A DNA stretch of 14,488 nucleotides from Bacteroidales bacterium (GCA_900768725.1 CAAGDU010000186.1:1-14488); one strand, 5' to 3'; counted from the first letter of the stretch, positions 8,401-13,976 are shown. Notes: generated by a model not told the origin, from the letters alone. Made by a program: numbers and translations.

Positions 8401-11400
8401 CCCACGGCACTACGATACACAAGACCATAGAGGTGGAGCGCGGACAAGGTTACGACTTCGAGGATATCATGCTCCGTCTGCGCTCCACCTGCGACATCAT
8501 GGAGTATGCCCTCGCCGCCTTCTCCGTCCATTTCGTGCCTGCTGCCACCCCCGTCTCCATGCCCACGCCGCATGACCAATGGGTACTCAACACGCAGTCT
8601 GCACGCGACTCCGCAGGCTACTACCTGCCTGTCTCCATCGATGGTTTCGACATCCACTCCGATGGCTTCGACCATATCGAGTTGCAGTACAAGCCCCACA
8701 CTGCCAGCGATGCCGACTGGGTGAACATCTGCTCCTACTACGTCTCCGACAGCCTCTACGAGCAGGCATCGGGCACCAAGCAGCGTATCATGGGTAGCAA
8801 GATAGACAACATCCGTTTCTACGGCGGACGCGACCCCATGGAGCAGGAGTACGACCTCCGAGCCATGGCATTCGCACGCTACGGCAACGGCTTCGTTACC
8901 CGCGCCTCGGAAGTGCTCCACGGCGTGAAAGACACACGCCGCCCCGAGCTGTTCGGCACCCCCACGCCTGCTGATGGTGTGCTCTCCGTAGGCGATGTGC
9001 TCTCACTGCGTTTCAGCGAGCCTATCGCAGGCAACCTGCTGGACGAGGACGCTAACTTCGAGGTCATCGGCACCGCAGACCAACTCTCGCTCACCAACAC
9101 CCCATCGCTCCACTTCACTGGCGAGCCCTCCTGCTATGCGACCACCAAGGTAACCCGCAACATGAACGCCCGCCCCTTCACCATCGAGGCAACGATAAAG
9201 CCCGAAGGAGGAAGCAACTCGCTGCAAACCATCTTCGCCTTGGACAACGAGAAAGAGCCCCTGTGGTTCGCATGGGCAGGCGACCACCTCGAAGCACAGA
9301 TAGGCTCCGTCCGCTTGCAGTCTGCTGCTGTGGAGCCTATCCTCGACTTCACCCGCATAGCCCTCACCTACAACACCGAGGACTCTACCGCACACTTCTA
9401 TGTAGGAACGCAGGAGATTAATACCACGACCCCCTCCAACTCCCCCTACGAAGGGGGAGGGTCTGCGAAGCCTTCCTACCACGGTGCGGGGAAACTGATT
9501 TGGGGCAACAACGCCACCAACACCGCGCCCTTCCAAGGCAACATGCTGGAGGCACGCTTGTGGACAAATGCACTCACCCAAGCCGAGTTGGCGCTCTACA
9601 AAGACCGCCACTTGACGGGCTACGAGCGCGAACTAGTGGCATACTACCCGATGAACGAGGGACAGGGCACCACCTGCACCGACCAAGCCAACGGCGCCAC
9701 CCTCACCCTCAACGGCACCTCGTGGGTGCTGCCCGAAGGCATGTCCGTCCACCTCAACGGCACCGAGCCCGTGCGCCTCAACGGCGACCTGCTCAGCCGC
9801 TCCGACATCGAAGACCTGACGCTCTTCCTCTCCTTCAAGGCAGAGACGAACCTATCCGATACATCTGCCCTCCTGCGTGCCGGCAGGCATACGATATGGC
9901 TCACCGATGCAGCCCTGATATGGCAAGTGGATAGTGGTCAGTGTCCGGGTGCGCCCCGAACCGTCGGGACTATTAGCGGTCAGTGGGCGGCAGAAGGTCA
10001 GTGGCACCAGTTGGCTCTCTCTGTTGACCGCACGGCGAATGTAGCCTCCCTGCTGATAGACGGCAACATCTTGCTTGCGACGGCTGCCGACGGCATACCC
10101 GCATTTGCCGACAGTGTATGGACGCTGGGGCAATCGTTCCGCGGGCATATCGACGCTTTCTCGCTCTACGAGCAGCCGCTGCCGTCCTACATCATCGAGC
10201 GTTACAAAAACCTTGCGCCGCAGGGGGACGAGATGGGGCTGATTGCCTACCTGCCTTTCGGGCAGTATCTCCTCCAACCCAACGGGCGGTACGAACTGGT
10301 TTATTCGCCGGAGAACGCACGTATCTTCCGCGATGCCGATGGCAACACGGTGGAGAAGCACCAACGACTGGTGATGAACGACCTCACTCCGTACATCGAC
10401 AAGAACGACTATGCACCGCTGCGGACGGCTGCCGCACGACAGAAACTCAACTTCTCGTGGGCAACCAATGGCGATGAACTGATGATAAACATCAACATGC
10501 CCGACCACGAGATTAACCATCGCCACCTGCTCCTGACAGTGCAGCGTGTGGAAGACCTGCACGGTAACGCCATGCTCAGCCCACGCACGTGGACGGCATA
10601 TGTCAATCGCCAGCAACTCCGTTGGGATAACGCACAAGTGGAGTATACCATTAACAACGAGAACAATGCAAACTATGTAACGAACGCAAACAACGCGCAA
10701 CCATATACTTTCACCGCCACTATCCGCAACGGGGGAGGGACGATGCGACAGTATGAACTCAACTCGCTGCCATCGTGGCTCACGGCACAGCCTGCCACGG
10801 GCTTCTTGGGTCCGCTCGAGACGCAGACCATCACCTTTACCGTGGACGAAGGGCTGAACTTAGGAGACTACACCGAGTATATCTACCTGACCGACGACCG
10901 GCAGTTAGACGACCGTTTGTTACTCGATTTGCACGTGAAAGCGTCCTGTCCGTGGACGCTTGATCGGACGGAACTCAACCGCTCCATGTCGCTCATCGGG
11001 CAAGTGTATATCCCCGCCGAGAACGGTGCACTCCAGATAGATACCGACTCGCAGGATATGGTGGCAGCCTTCGTCGGCGAGCAGTGTGTGGCGCTGGCTC
11101 CCGTGCGGCTGAATCAGCAGTCGCAGCCGGTTACTTACATCACCATCTACGGTAACGACAGCCATGTAGGCAAGGCGCTGCGCTTCCAACTATGGCATGC
11201 CAAGAACGGAAAGGTCTATATCCTCGACCCGAGCGAGGACATCACCTTCCGCGCTAACGAATGTTACGGTTGCGAGGGCACGCCCGTTACGCTCACCGTT
11301 ACCGACCGACAAGTGCAGCTCCTTGATTTGCAATCGGGTTGGAATTGGTTCAGTCTTTACCTCAAACCTGCTTATCGGACTGATCTCACGCATCTCTTCT

Positions 11401-12560
11401 GTTCCTCTGATGCTTGGACAAATGGTGATATTATCAAGGATCCTACCGAACAGTATTTCACTGAATATATGGCTACGGACACTCCTATCCGTTGGTTCGG
11501 GACGCTCTCAATGATAAGGTACCAAAACATCTTCTTGGCGCATGTGGCGAACAACATCCGGTTGCAGATAGAAGGTGACCCGCTGGACGACAAGGGGCGC
11601 ACCCTCACGTTCAATCAAGGGTGGAACGTGCTGCCCTATCTCCTGCCTGAGAAGCAGTCGCTCACCGATGCCCTTGCCGACTACTACGAACACGCGTCCG
11701 AAGGCGACCTCATCAAGAGCCGCGATGCCTTTGCCGTCTTCTCCGGCGCCGGCAAGTGGGAAGGCAACCTCACCTACATGCAACCCGGGCAAGGCTACAT
11801 GCTCCGCCGCCTCGCCGCAGACCCCTGCTCGTTCACCTACTACACCTACAACCAGTTGGATCAAGAAGCAGTCACCGGGGACGCCCCGACTGTCGGGACG
11901 GACAATGCGCAAGCACTCAAGGAGGTGCGGTCTATAGGTCGCACCATAGATGATGAGACGGAATCGATAAAAGTCCTTGCCTCTGCCACTACCATGTCGC
12001 TCATAGCAACCATTGAGGTAGATAAAGGATTAAGGATTAAGGATGAAAGACTAAATAGCACCGACCATGAGCTCCCCCGCCCCGCTTGCGGGGAAGGGGC
12101 TGGGGGCGAGGCTTCCTCAGAGACGAAGGTAACAAGACCTTCATCCTGTGTCCTGCGTCCTTCACCCCAAAGCCTTACCCTCGCTGCCTATATCAACAAC
12201 ACGCTTGTAGGTGTAGGCTATCCGCAGCAGGCAGGGACGGAGGCACAAGACTCCCTCTTCTTCCTCTCCATCGCCGATGGAGCAGAGGGGAATCCCGACA
12301 GGTCGGGACAAGTTTTATCAAATGGTCAATTGTCAAATTGTCAAATCCGCTTTGTCCTTCTCTGCGATGGTGAGCCTGTGGCGCACGGCACGCAGACGCT
12401 GCCCTATGAGCAGGACACCGTGGTGGGCACACTGCGCAAGCCCTACCGTATCACGTTCCATGCCATAGAGGACATGCAAGACAAACCCTACAAGATTTTG
12501 GAAAATCAACAAATATACATTATCCGCAATGAAAACAAATATAATATCCTTGGCAAATAA
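2484..12560 (+). CDS. Giant exported multidomain protein (LamG, carboxypeptidase-regulatory, BACON-like)
   Basis: A 3358-residue exported protein of no function I can name. The signal peptide starts KKRFFF and ends AMA-D (cleavage near 21/22); LVAC at 13-16 could instead be a lipobox. Domains read by eye: N-terminal beta-rich region (22-290), fibronectin-III-like segments (290-630), a regulatory-like strand pair GRITYPNGTGNASV (about 637-650) whose continuation TDESGNYVLAGIPF (917-930) comes only after a LamG-like domain (about 665-860), and a Cna-B-like repeat (about 979-1050). A Gly/Ser-rich region follows ILRDPPGSGS (1420-1429). Then come an SbsA-like Ig domain (about 2150-2196), LamG 2 (about 2205-2395), LamG 3 (about 2420-2592), a BACON-like domain (about 2742-2823), an AFVGEQC domain (about 2834-2945), GWNWFSLYL/GWNVLPYL modules (about 2947-3111) and another AFVG-type domain (about 3231-3323). 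The end, YIIRNENKYNILGK, resembles a degenerate type IX secretion C-terminal signal. At least six short segments are encoded by repeat elements also found elsewhere in the window. Probably a surface adhesin or glycan binder (inference). Confidence 0.85.
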   Translation: MKKRFFFLCVAMLVACFAAMADNTWFNESRNFSAYSLGQGKVHVKVLVFARGSTNNHWATNKDGGTYVYALYNGQQIKALEYQGDNDKNCKNDHKGWVKFKVLNGTVIVTNPYDGDKSVSYPASNTDIELYLSRTGEHNTPTYLEFDWYPPSSLDNKTYILHANVTDTRKYGNTYHHDWNLGQFSGSDIQAPMLFQPVFYSVGDNGVGGLGKVAVPYVVYQQPKSYTMSTTGKTQYECSERAGQLLVMTKDTVQYEFYADFTIVREDQTTTIATSNKITIPAFHRIYDFKVLPYKNEKGKQEGAKTTLSWTLKTPWANDVMPTDMFQIQRAYHSDFSDAETMILIPYELGKGTYEWVDDTEGAILNTRTDTTDTKIYYRVNRASTTNWGYADHDWVADTFIVKSNYLPVFDAGKCTYRKADDFQETRRVLFSLQTKKDDTNSQSFYWDERASIRLRKRAISAVDTVFTELVFPGSMMQTLSDSTYSITFEDMADISCCRYEYEVLIDDSQSLLKIASDDKSRNPLKLNTLDLYYTDAASIAAFRVSDGLYPDHILLQWNQTTGSVDSIYVYRTTSNIRVLEEIACLAGQNYYIDTDVVPDSLYYYVLKASYLCGGERQTHYSQTQSGSLSPYGCIRGRITYPNGTGNASVTVRAEPSPAPKTEAVHYLYAHPTTRVDNHTDSRVSLSGDFSIQMMVKDSNLTIVSGEGHPLLRSSDETFRLELNKDTTALSDDSTSRHVNYTLRFIMGNETRLLNLNNENNENNENNVFSLTLTYCAHTQTVTLYRDAQQTATATMPLHILNSQLRFNCPYQSSPVSSYGVGIDEARIFHRVLSQDDIRTYSRHALAGDESGLILYYKFDMLPTTGAFIPNMAKTQSTDGNGLMTENNKLWCSTEPTKSYNDVFLPGDLINRFEALTDESGNYVLAGIPFANGITYSVTPTAQHGTFHYNGTSSASATITLGNTRPEAAGVDFVNTDAVRFSGRILYERSTIPVKGVHFLVNGVLATDATGNPVETNESGNFQFELPKAPIRVQAVKDGHWFANDGYLILNGDTLFQPSDNIDGVRFYDQTKVRLIGRIAGGNDQGLLPLGFGLSRNNLGDSICMVLELEGDNAAQIVFDPLDKTLNRIDTTIVHAIDTTQHTAISLQSKRIMIYPDQTSGEFFADLFPVKYKVTQLTAQGYSTLTNEKTAMQVIDLTNKLDSQCNVVSGYAPTNRDYTGKQQDTLRVAFHDTFRHIYHSQVSVTPVQSLYGMELGYFGVERIAVQRWDGTAEPQSVVLAQDDGSYSYLFGKPIFTEGKYTFNIYAHEDYYYNGDRTMGKHDRVMLHEGEVKVYNGMHSNTEVLTGTLDKDGVCRNLVLRADYPTYTRVDEDAARSIQVSVTYERESYTTEPLQVLVFADRREGTETVTATTADIALYDILRDPPGSGSFSTLSAGARYSSSSSWNVSFTGGVTISPSYGPSYSGFVGAVMGAPGVMSGQMISTSSTTPFSIPLVFNGAWSKEFSYSYSTSETIRTGSDAYHVGPMADLYIGAVENLYISTCHGMAIVDSLTYVSMAAQEKDGTMHHVATARDQEKKLIHLVVAPKIALDMVQEATFCYTQEHILSTVIPKLVAQRNALVLCVDSTAAQDKANRENKRIYYSLVSPDSPDFALYPDSTYKWKDPKKSNGIATDSVAGINRTILAWINLIAKNEKEKINAQYGGEKHTYSVAGGTSVTYSETIDYGNKFSNQPMSGFQNGGISGRLSKAFGESLTETITRLIADAYRNADNDAAITVQSLVPGNQFKLVFQPVLNLDFKQTYGNSEYQSRTYGYTLSPDTYGYMDVEVLRVKDTISAFFQDSQQGLSDASGKSNKKLQTYSSFIFRQLAGASRCPWEDADSTLFYQPGTPLGNVTARLENPQITIAQREISNVPADQRAIFQIALSNEQTYDMGLGVATLPFELSVMPGSNPNGLKITIDGQPLTSAPLSIAIPHGTTIHKTIEVERGQGYDFEDIMLRLRSTCDIMEYALAAFSVHFVPAATPVSMPTPHDQWVLNTQSARDSAGYYLPVSIDGFDIHSDGFDHIELQYKPHTASDADWVNICSYYVSDSLYEQASGTKQRIMGSKIDNIRFYGGRDPMEQEYDLRAMAFARYGNGFVTRASEVLHGVKDTRRPELFGTPTPADGVLSVGDVLSLRFSEPIAGNLLDEDANFEVIGTADQLSLTNTPSLHFTGEPSCYATTKVTRNMNARPFTIEATIKPEGGSNSLQTIFALDNEKEPLWFAWAGDHLEAQIGSVRLQSAAVEPILDFTRIALTYNTEDSTAHFYVGTQEINTTTPSNSPYEGGGSAKPSYHGAGKLIWGNNATNTAPFQGNMLEARLWTNALTQAELALYKDRHLTGYERELVAYYPMNEGQGTTCTDQANGATLTLNGTSWVLPEGMSVHLNGTEPVRLNGDLLSRSDIEDLTLFLSFKAETNLSDTSALLRAGRHTIWLTDAALIWQVDSGQCPGAPRTVGTISGQWAAEGQWHQLALSVDRTANVASLLIDGNILLATAADGIPAFADSVWTLGQSFRGHIDAFSLYEQPLPSYIIERYKNLAPQGDEMGLIAYLPFGQYLLQPNGRYELVYSPENARIFRDADGNTVEKHQRLVMNDLTPYIDKNDYAPLRTAAARQKLNFSWATNGDELMININMPDHEINHRHLLLTVQRVEDLHGNAMLSPRTWTAYVNRQQLRWDNAQVEYTINNENNANYVTNANNAQPYTFTATIRNGGGTMRQYELNSLPSWLTAQPATGFLGPLETQTITFTVDEGLNLGDYTEYIYLTDDRQLDDRLLLDLHVKASCPWTLDRTELNRSMSLIGQVYIPAENGALQIDTDSQDMVAAFVGEQCVALAPVRLNQQSQPVTYITIYGNDSHVGKALRFQLWHAKNGKVYILDPSEDITFRANECYGCEGTPVTLTVTDRQVQLLDLQSGWNWFSLYLKPAYRTDLTHLFCSSDAWTNGDIIKDPTEQYFTEYMATDTPIRWFGTLSMIRYQNIFLAHVANNIRLQIEGDPLDDKGRTLTFNQGWNVLPYLLPEKQSLTDALADYYEHASEGDLIKSRDAFAVFSGAGKWEGNLTYMQPGQGYMLRRLAADPCSFTYYTYNQLDQEAVTGDAPTVGTDNAQALKEVRSIGRTIDDETESIKVLASATTMSLIATIEVDKGLRIKDERLNSTDHELPRPACGEGAGGEASSETKVTRPSSCVLRPSPQSLTLAAYINNTLVGVGYPQQAGTEAQDSLFFLSIADGAEGNPDRSGQVLSNGQLSNCQIRFVLLCDGEPVAHGTQTLPYEQDTVVGTLRKPYRITFHAIEDMQDKPYKILENQQIYIIRNENKYNILGK
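4755..4785. repeat. 9-nt tandem repeat in the giant gene (AACGAAAAT, 3.4 copies)
   Basis: Three copies of AACGAAAAT at 4755-4781 plus AACG. The unit length is a multiple of three, so it encodes an NEN repeat (residues about 757-768) in a loop of the first LamG-like domain. A similar Asn-rich linker (NNENNANYVTNANNAQ) is encoded at about 10651-10700. Copy number could vary without shifting the frame. Confidence 0.9.
6106..6137. repeat. 30-32 nt palindromic element in the giant gene, copy A
   Basis: Begins TGTCCGGGT, contains CCCGA-CCAA-TCGGG and ends GGGACTAT. It matches 9942-9973 at 28 of 32 positions, with no gaps. Here it is translated as SGYAPTNRDY (residues 1209-1218), one frame away from the reading used at 9942. 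No clear flanking duplication is seen. Confidence 0.85.
9430..9461. repeat. C-rich/G-rich palindrome inside the giant gene
   Basis: CTCCCCCT (9440-9447) pairs with AGGGGGAG (9452-9459) around ACGA, preceded by a second C-rich run CCCCCTCC. The same C-rich run, C-rich arm, G-rich arm pattern is the core of the composites at 2254-2290 and 12072-12110. Here it is translated as TPSNSPYEGGG (about residues 2316-2326), in a loop of the second LamG-like domain. Confidence 0.75.
9932..9985. repeat. Palindromic element copy B with flanking direct repeats
   Basis: The element (9944-9973) has the palindrome CCCGA-ACCG-TCGGG. It is flanked by TAGTGGTCAGTG (9932-9943) and TAGCGGTCAGTG (9974-9985), 11 of 12 identical. 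The distance between the two flanks is 42 nt, or 14 codons. Removing one flank plus the element would leave an uninterrupted DSGQWAAEGQWHQ sequence typical of a LamG domain. A third GGTCAGTG at 9996-10003 encodes the neighbouring GQW, so local duplication is an alternative to a target-site duplication. Confidence 0.8.
11874..11901. repeat. Palindromic element (ACCGGGGACG type) inside the giant gene
   Basis: Starts ACCGGGGACG like the element at 1281 but carries the arms CCCGAC-T-GTCGGG, the stem used by the TCCCGA family. It thus links the two families. It is translated in frame as TGDAPTVGT (residues 3131-3139), the same frame as the copy in the acyltransferase, where it reads TGDAGVSPA. Confidence 0.75.
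12024..12165. repeat. Composite repeat translated inside the giant gene
   Basis: Parts in order: AAAGGAT and two TAAGGAT heptamers (12024-12044), the box GAAAGACTAAATAG (12045-12058), CCCCGC-TT-GCGGGG (12080-12093) followed by a G-rich run to 12110, a hairpin GAAGGT-AACAAG-ACCTTC (12125-12142), and reversed heptamers (ATCCTGTGTCCTGCGTCC, 12143-12160). It is colinear with the reverse complement of 2197-2340. It is open in frame and adds about 48 residues (3181-3229) of low-complexity character to a beta domain that resumes at LTLAAYINNTLVGVGY. Confidence 0.8.
12291..12346. repeat. Palindrome plus TGTCAAAT repeats inside the giant gene
   Basis: TCCCGAC-AG-GTCGGGA (12293-12308) followed by CAAGTT, then TGGTCAAT and two copies of TGTCAAAT (12323-12346). 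The first 24 nt equal 1857-1880 in the acyltransferase gene except for one base. It is translated as NPDRSGQV (residues 3270-3277) and then an LSNGQLSNCQ-type linker, splitting what would otherwise be a continuous domain of the AFVG type. Confidence 0.85.
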
Positions 12561-12564
12561 ATCC

Positions 12565-12596
12565 AATTTGAAAATTTGTAAATTTGTAAATTTGAA
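12565..12596. repeat. 8-nt tandem repeat (AATTTGTA/AATTTGAA), 4 copies
   Basis: Units AATTTGAA, AATTTGTA, AATTTGTA, AATTTGAA fill the 37-nt gap between the giant gene's stop and the ATG at 12598. The start codon lies in a partial fifth unit. The same sequence flanks the palindrome inside the acyltransferase gene at 1838-1898. Confidence 0.9.
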
Positions 12597-12597
12597 A

Positions 12598-13134
12598 ATG
12601 GAAAATAGAATCACTTTGAAGATGGTTATTTGCGTTCTTGGAGGTGCAATGCTGATGCTTTGTTCTGCATGCAAGCGCGAGACGATTTATCCTACCCACC
12701 CTCAGCCGAATTGGCAGGTGGTGAGCGACGTGGATATGCGCTACAGCATGACGATAGTAGGTGCTCTGCCCGAGCATCTCATCGCCGATGCCGACACAGC
12801 AGACCTCATCGGAGCCTTCGTAGTGGTCCATGCGGAGGGATCGGATTATTCAGAATACTCCGATAATTCCGACACCCTCTGCTGCGGACTCACTCGCCTC
12901 ACGGCTATCCCTATCGACAACGACAACGACAACGGCACCTCCTCCCCTCTCCGTGCGTTCCTCTACATCACGCTGCCGACGGGGATTGAGGACGACTGCC
13001 GCATTATCCTGCGCTACTACGCCACCCGCACTCGCTACCTCTACCAATCGGAAGCCGCCCTGCCCTTCCAGTCGGATGCCATCATCGGCAACATCTCCGA
13101 TCCCTACGAGTTCCCCTTCGGGGAGCCGAAATAG
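12598..13134 (+). CDS. Small lipoprotein sharing a domain with the giant protein
   Basis: 178 residues from the ATG at 12598. An in-frame ATG at 12529 would overlap the giant gene and translate the 8-nt repeats, and it would place the signal peptide internally, so it is not preferred. The signal peptide ends LCSAC with Cys25 as probable lipid site. The rest (MTIVG..., DLIGAFV at about 70-76, CCGLTRL, FLYITLP, IIGNISDPYEFPF) follows the same pattern as two regions of the giant: MSLIG...AFVGEQC and LAAYINNTLVG...VVGTLRKPYRITF. It is therefore probably a paralogous surface domain. The gap to the giant gene is 37 nt with no promoter seen, so the two are likely co-transcribed. Between AFV and the conserved Cys-Gly lies an inserted 9-nt repeat encoding SDYSEYSDNSD, and a GACAAC triplet encodes DNDNDN. 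The molecular function is unknown. Confidence 0.8.
   Translation: MENRITLKMVICVLGGAMLMLCSACKRETIYPTHPQPNWQVVSDVDMRYSMTIVGALPEHLIADADTADLIGAFVVVHAEGSDYSEYSDNSDTLCCGLTRLTAIPIDNDNDNGTSSPLRAFLYITLPTGIEDDCRIILRYYATRTRYLYQSEAALPFQSDAIIGNISDPYEFPFGEPK
12841..12873. repeat. 9-nt degenerate repeat in the lipoprotein gene
   Basis: TCGGATTAT, TCAGAATAC, TCCGATAAT, TCCGAC: a TCNGANNAN unit repeated 3.7 times, encoding SDYSEYSDNSD in a loop. Nearby GACAAC is repeated three times at 12916-12933 (DNDNDN). Both expand in multiples of three. Confidence 0.8.
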
Positions 13135-13257
13135 TGTTGAGTGTTTAGTGTTTAGTGTTGAGTGTTTAGTGTTTAGTGTTTAGTGTTTAGTGTTTAGTGT
13201 TTAGTGGTTAGTGGTTAGTTACCGCGGGCGAGACGCCCTCGTCCCCGGTGGTTAGTG
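13134..13257. repeat. 7-nt tandem repeat array (GTGTTTA), interrupted by a palindromic element
   Basis: Twelve units run from 13134 to 13217: eight GTGTTTA, two GTGTTGA and two GTGGTTA. The array starts at the G of the lipoprotein gene's TAG stop. It is interrupted at 13221-13249 by a palindromic element, after which a GTGGTTA unit and GTGTTT resume. The gene-free stretch 13135-13463 holds this array, the terminator hairpin and the promoter of the next gene; nothing else was seen in it. Confidence 0.95.
13221..13249. repeat. Palindromic element (ACCGGGGACG type, reverse orientation) in the 7-mer array
   Basis: Contains CCGCGGGCGAGACGCCC and ends CGTCCCCGGT, the reverse complement of the element at 1281-1308 with one internal base changed. 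It is flanked by GGTTAGT on both sides (13213-13219 and 13250-13256; 9 nt, GTGGTTAGT, if counted from 13211 and 13248). This fits insertion into the array with a short duplication, but repeat units alone would give the same picture. Confidence 0.8.
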
Positions 13258-13265
13258 TTTCTTCC

Positions 13266-13314
13266 ACTATGCTATCCTTCCTTGCCGGTTTGCGAGGAAG
13301 GATAGTGTAGTTTT
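13266..13314 (+). terminator. Strong hairpin terminator after the lipoprotein gene
   Basis: A 20-bp stem (13266-13285 with 13292-13311; three G-T wobbles, otherwise fully paired) with the loop CGGTTT, followed by TTTT. It lies about 130 nt after the lipoprotein stop and just before the next promoter, so it probably ends the giant-lipoprotein transcript. Confidence 0.75.
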
Positions 13315-13345
13315 CGGTAGAAAAATGCGCGAAAGAGTAGTTTTG

Positions 13346-13377
13346 TTTGCGTATGTGGGAAAAAAGTAGTAACTTTG
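13346..13377 (+). promoter_or_regulatory. Bacteroidota-type promoter for the gene at 13464
   Basis: TTTG (13346-13349), a 20-nt spacer and TAACTTTG (13370-13377) match the TTTG / TAnnTTTG consensus. The predicted leader is about 80 nt and begins with GCGGTTATG, similar to GCGGTTTTATG after the other promoter of this window. Confidence 0.75.
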
Positions 13378-13463
13378 CACGCGGTTATGTTTAATATCCT
13401 ATAGGGCTAATTCGTGATTCACAATGTGTTCATGATTCTTAATTTATAAATCAAAATTTGTAT

Positions 13464-13976
13464 ATGACAGAGATTATCGGATATACCATTCCGGCGTTGG
13501 TAGTGCTGGCAGCGACATGGCTCGTGATGCACAAGTTCTACAAAGCCGAGGAGCAGAAACGCCTGTGGGAACTGAAACGGCAGTCGCAGAAAGAGATTTC
13601 GCCCATCCGCATGCGTGCCTACGAGCGGCTGTCGCTCCTGCTGGAGCGCACCACGCCTGCGCACATGCTGATGGATATGCCCTTGCAGGAGATGACCGTC
13701 TTGGAGGTGCAGCAACGCCTGCTGCGCACCATTCGGCAGGAGTACGACCACAACCTCAGCCAGCAAATCTACGTGAGCGACGAGGTGTGGGACAAGATTA
13801 TCCACGCCCGCGATGAGATGGGCGCCTTCGTTACCACGATGGCGGCGAACCTGCCCAAGGAGGCGACCGCGCTGGACTATGCCAAAGCACTCATCACCGC
13901 CTACAACACCAACGGCGAAACGCCCAACGGCATTGCCTTGAACGCGCTCAAAGAGGAGGCAAGGAGGCTGTTGTAA
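13464..13976 (+). CDS. Conserved Bacteroidota membrane-anchored protein (DUF7935-like)
   Basis: 170 residues from the ATG at 13464; a TTG two codons upstream is in frame but the ATG is preferred. One N-terminal membrane helix (IIGYTIPALVVLAATWLVM, about residues 4-22) is followed by a charged, probably helical cytoplasmic part. The segments ISPIRMRAYERLSLLLERTT and HNLSQQIYVSDEVWDKI, and a C-terminal LKEEARRLL, match a family I recall as DUF7935, common in Bacteroidota and without known function. Length is as expected for the family. It has its own promoter at 13346-13377 and is separated from the preceding gene by a strong terminator. It may be co-transcribed with the next gene, 48 nt downstream. 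Confidence 0.75.
   Translation: MTEIIGYTIPALVVLAATWLVMHKFYKAEEQKRLWELKRQSQKEISPIRMRAYERLSLLLERTTPAHMLMDMPLQEMTVLEVQQRLLRTIRQEYDHNLSQQIYVSDEVWDKIIHARDEMGAFVTTMAANLPKEATALDYAKALITAYNTNGETPNGIALNALKEEARRLL

Noticed and set aside
9852..10700. Long open frame on the - strand (282 codons) inside the giant gene, and similar ones at 984-1730 and 4749-5477
   Set aside because: They are shadows of strongly supported + strand genes. Their translations are low-complexity and Arg/Val/Gly-rich with no recognisable domain, start context or promoter.
12529..12597. Upstream ATG at 12529 as the start of the lipoprotein gene
   Set aside because: It would overlap the giant gene, translate the 8-nt repeats and leave the lipoprotein signal peptide about 30 residues inside the protein. 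The ATG at 12598 gives a normal signal peptide.
13134..13257. CRISPR array
   Set aside because: The repeats are 7 nt with no spacers. The single interruption is a palindromic element also found elsewhere in the window.
13458..13463. TTG at 13458 as the start of the DUF7935-like gene
   Set aside because: The ATG six bases later gives the family's usual MTEIIGY-type start.
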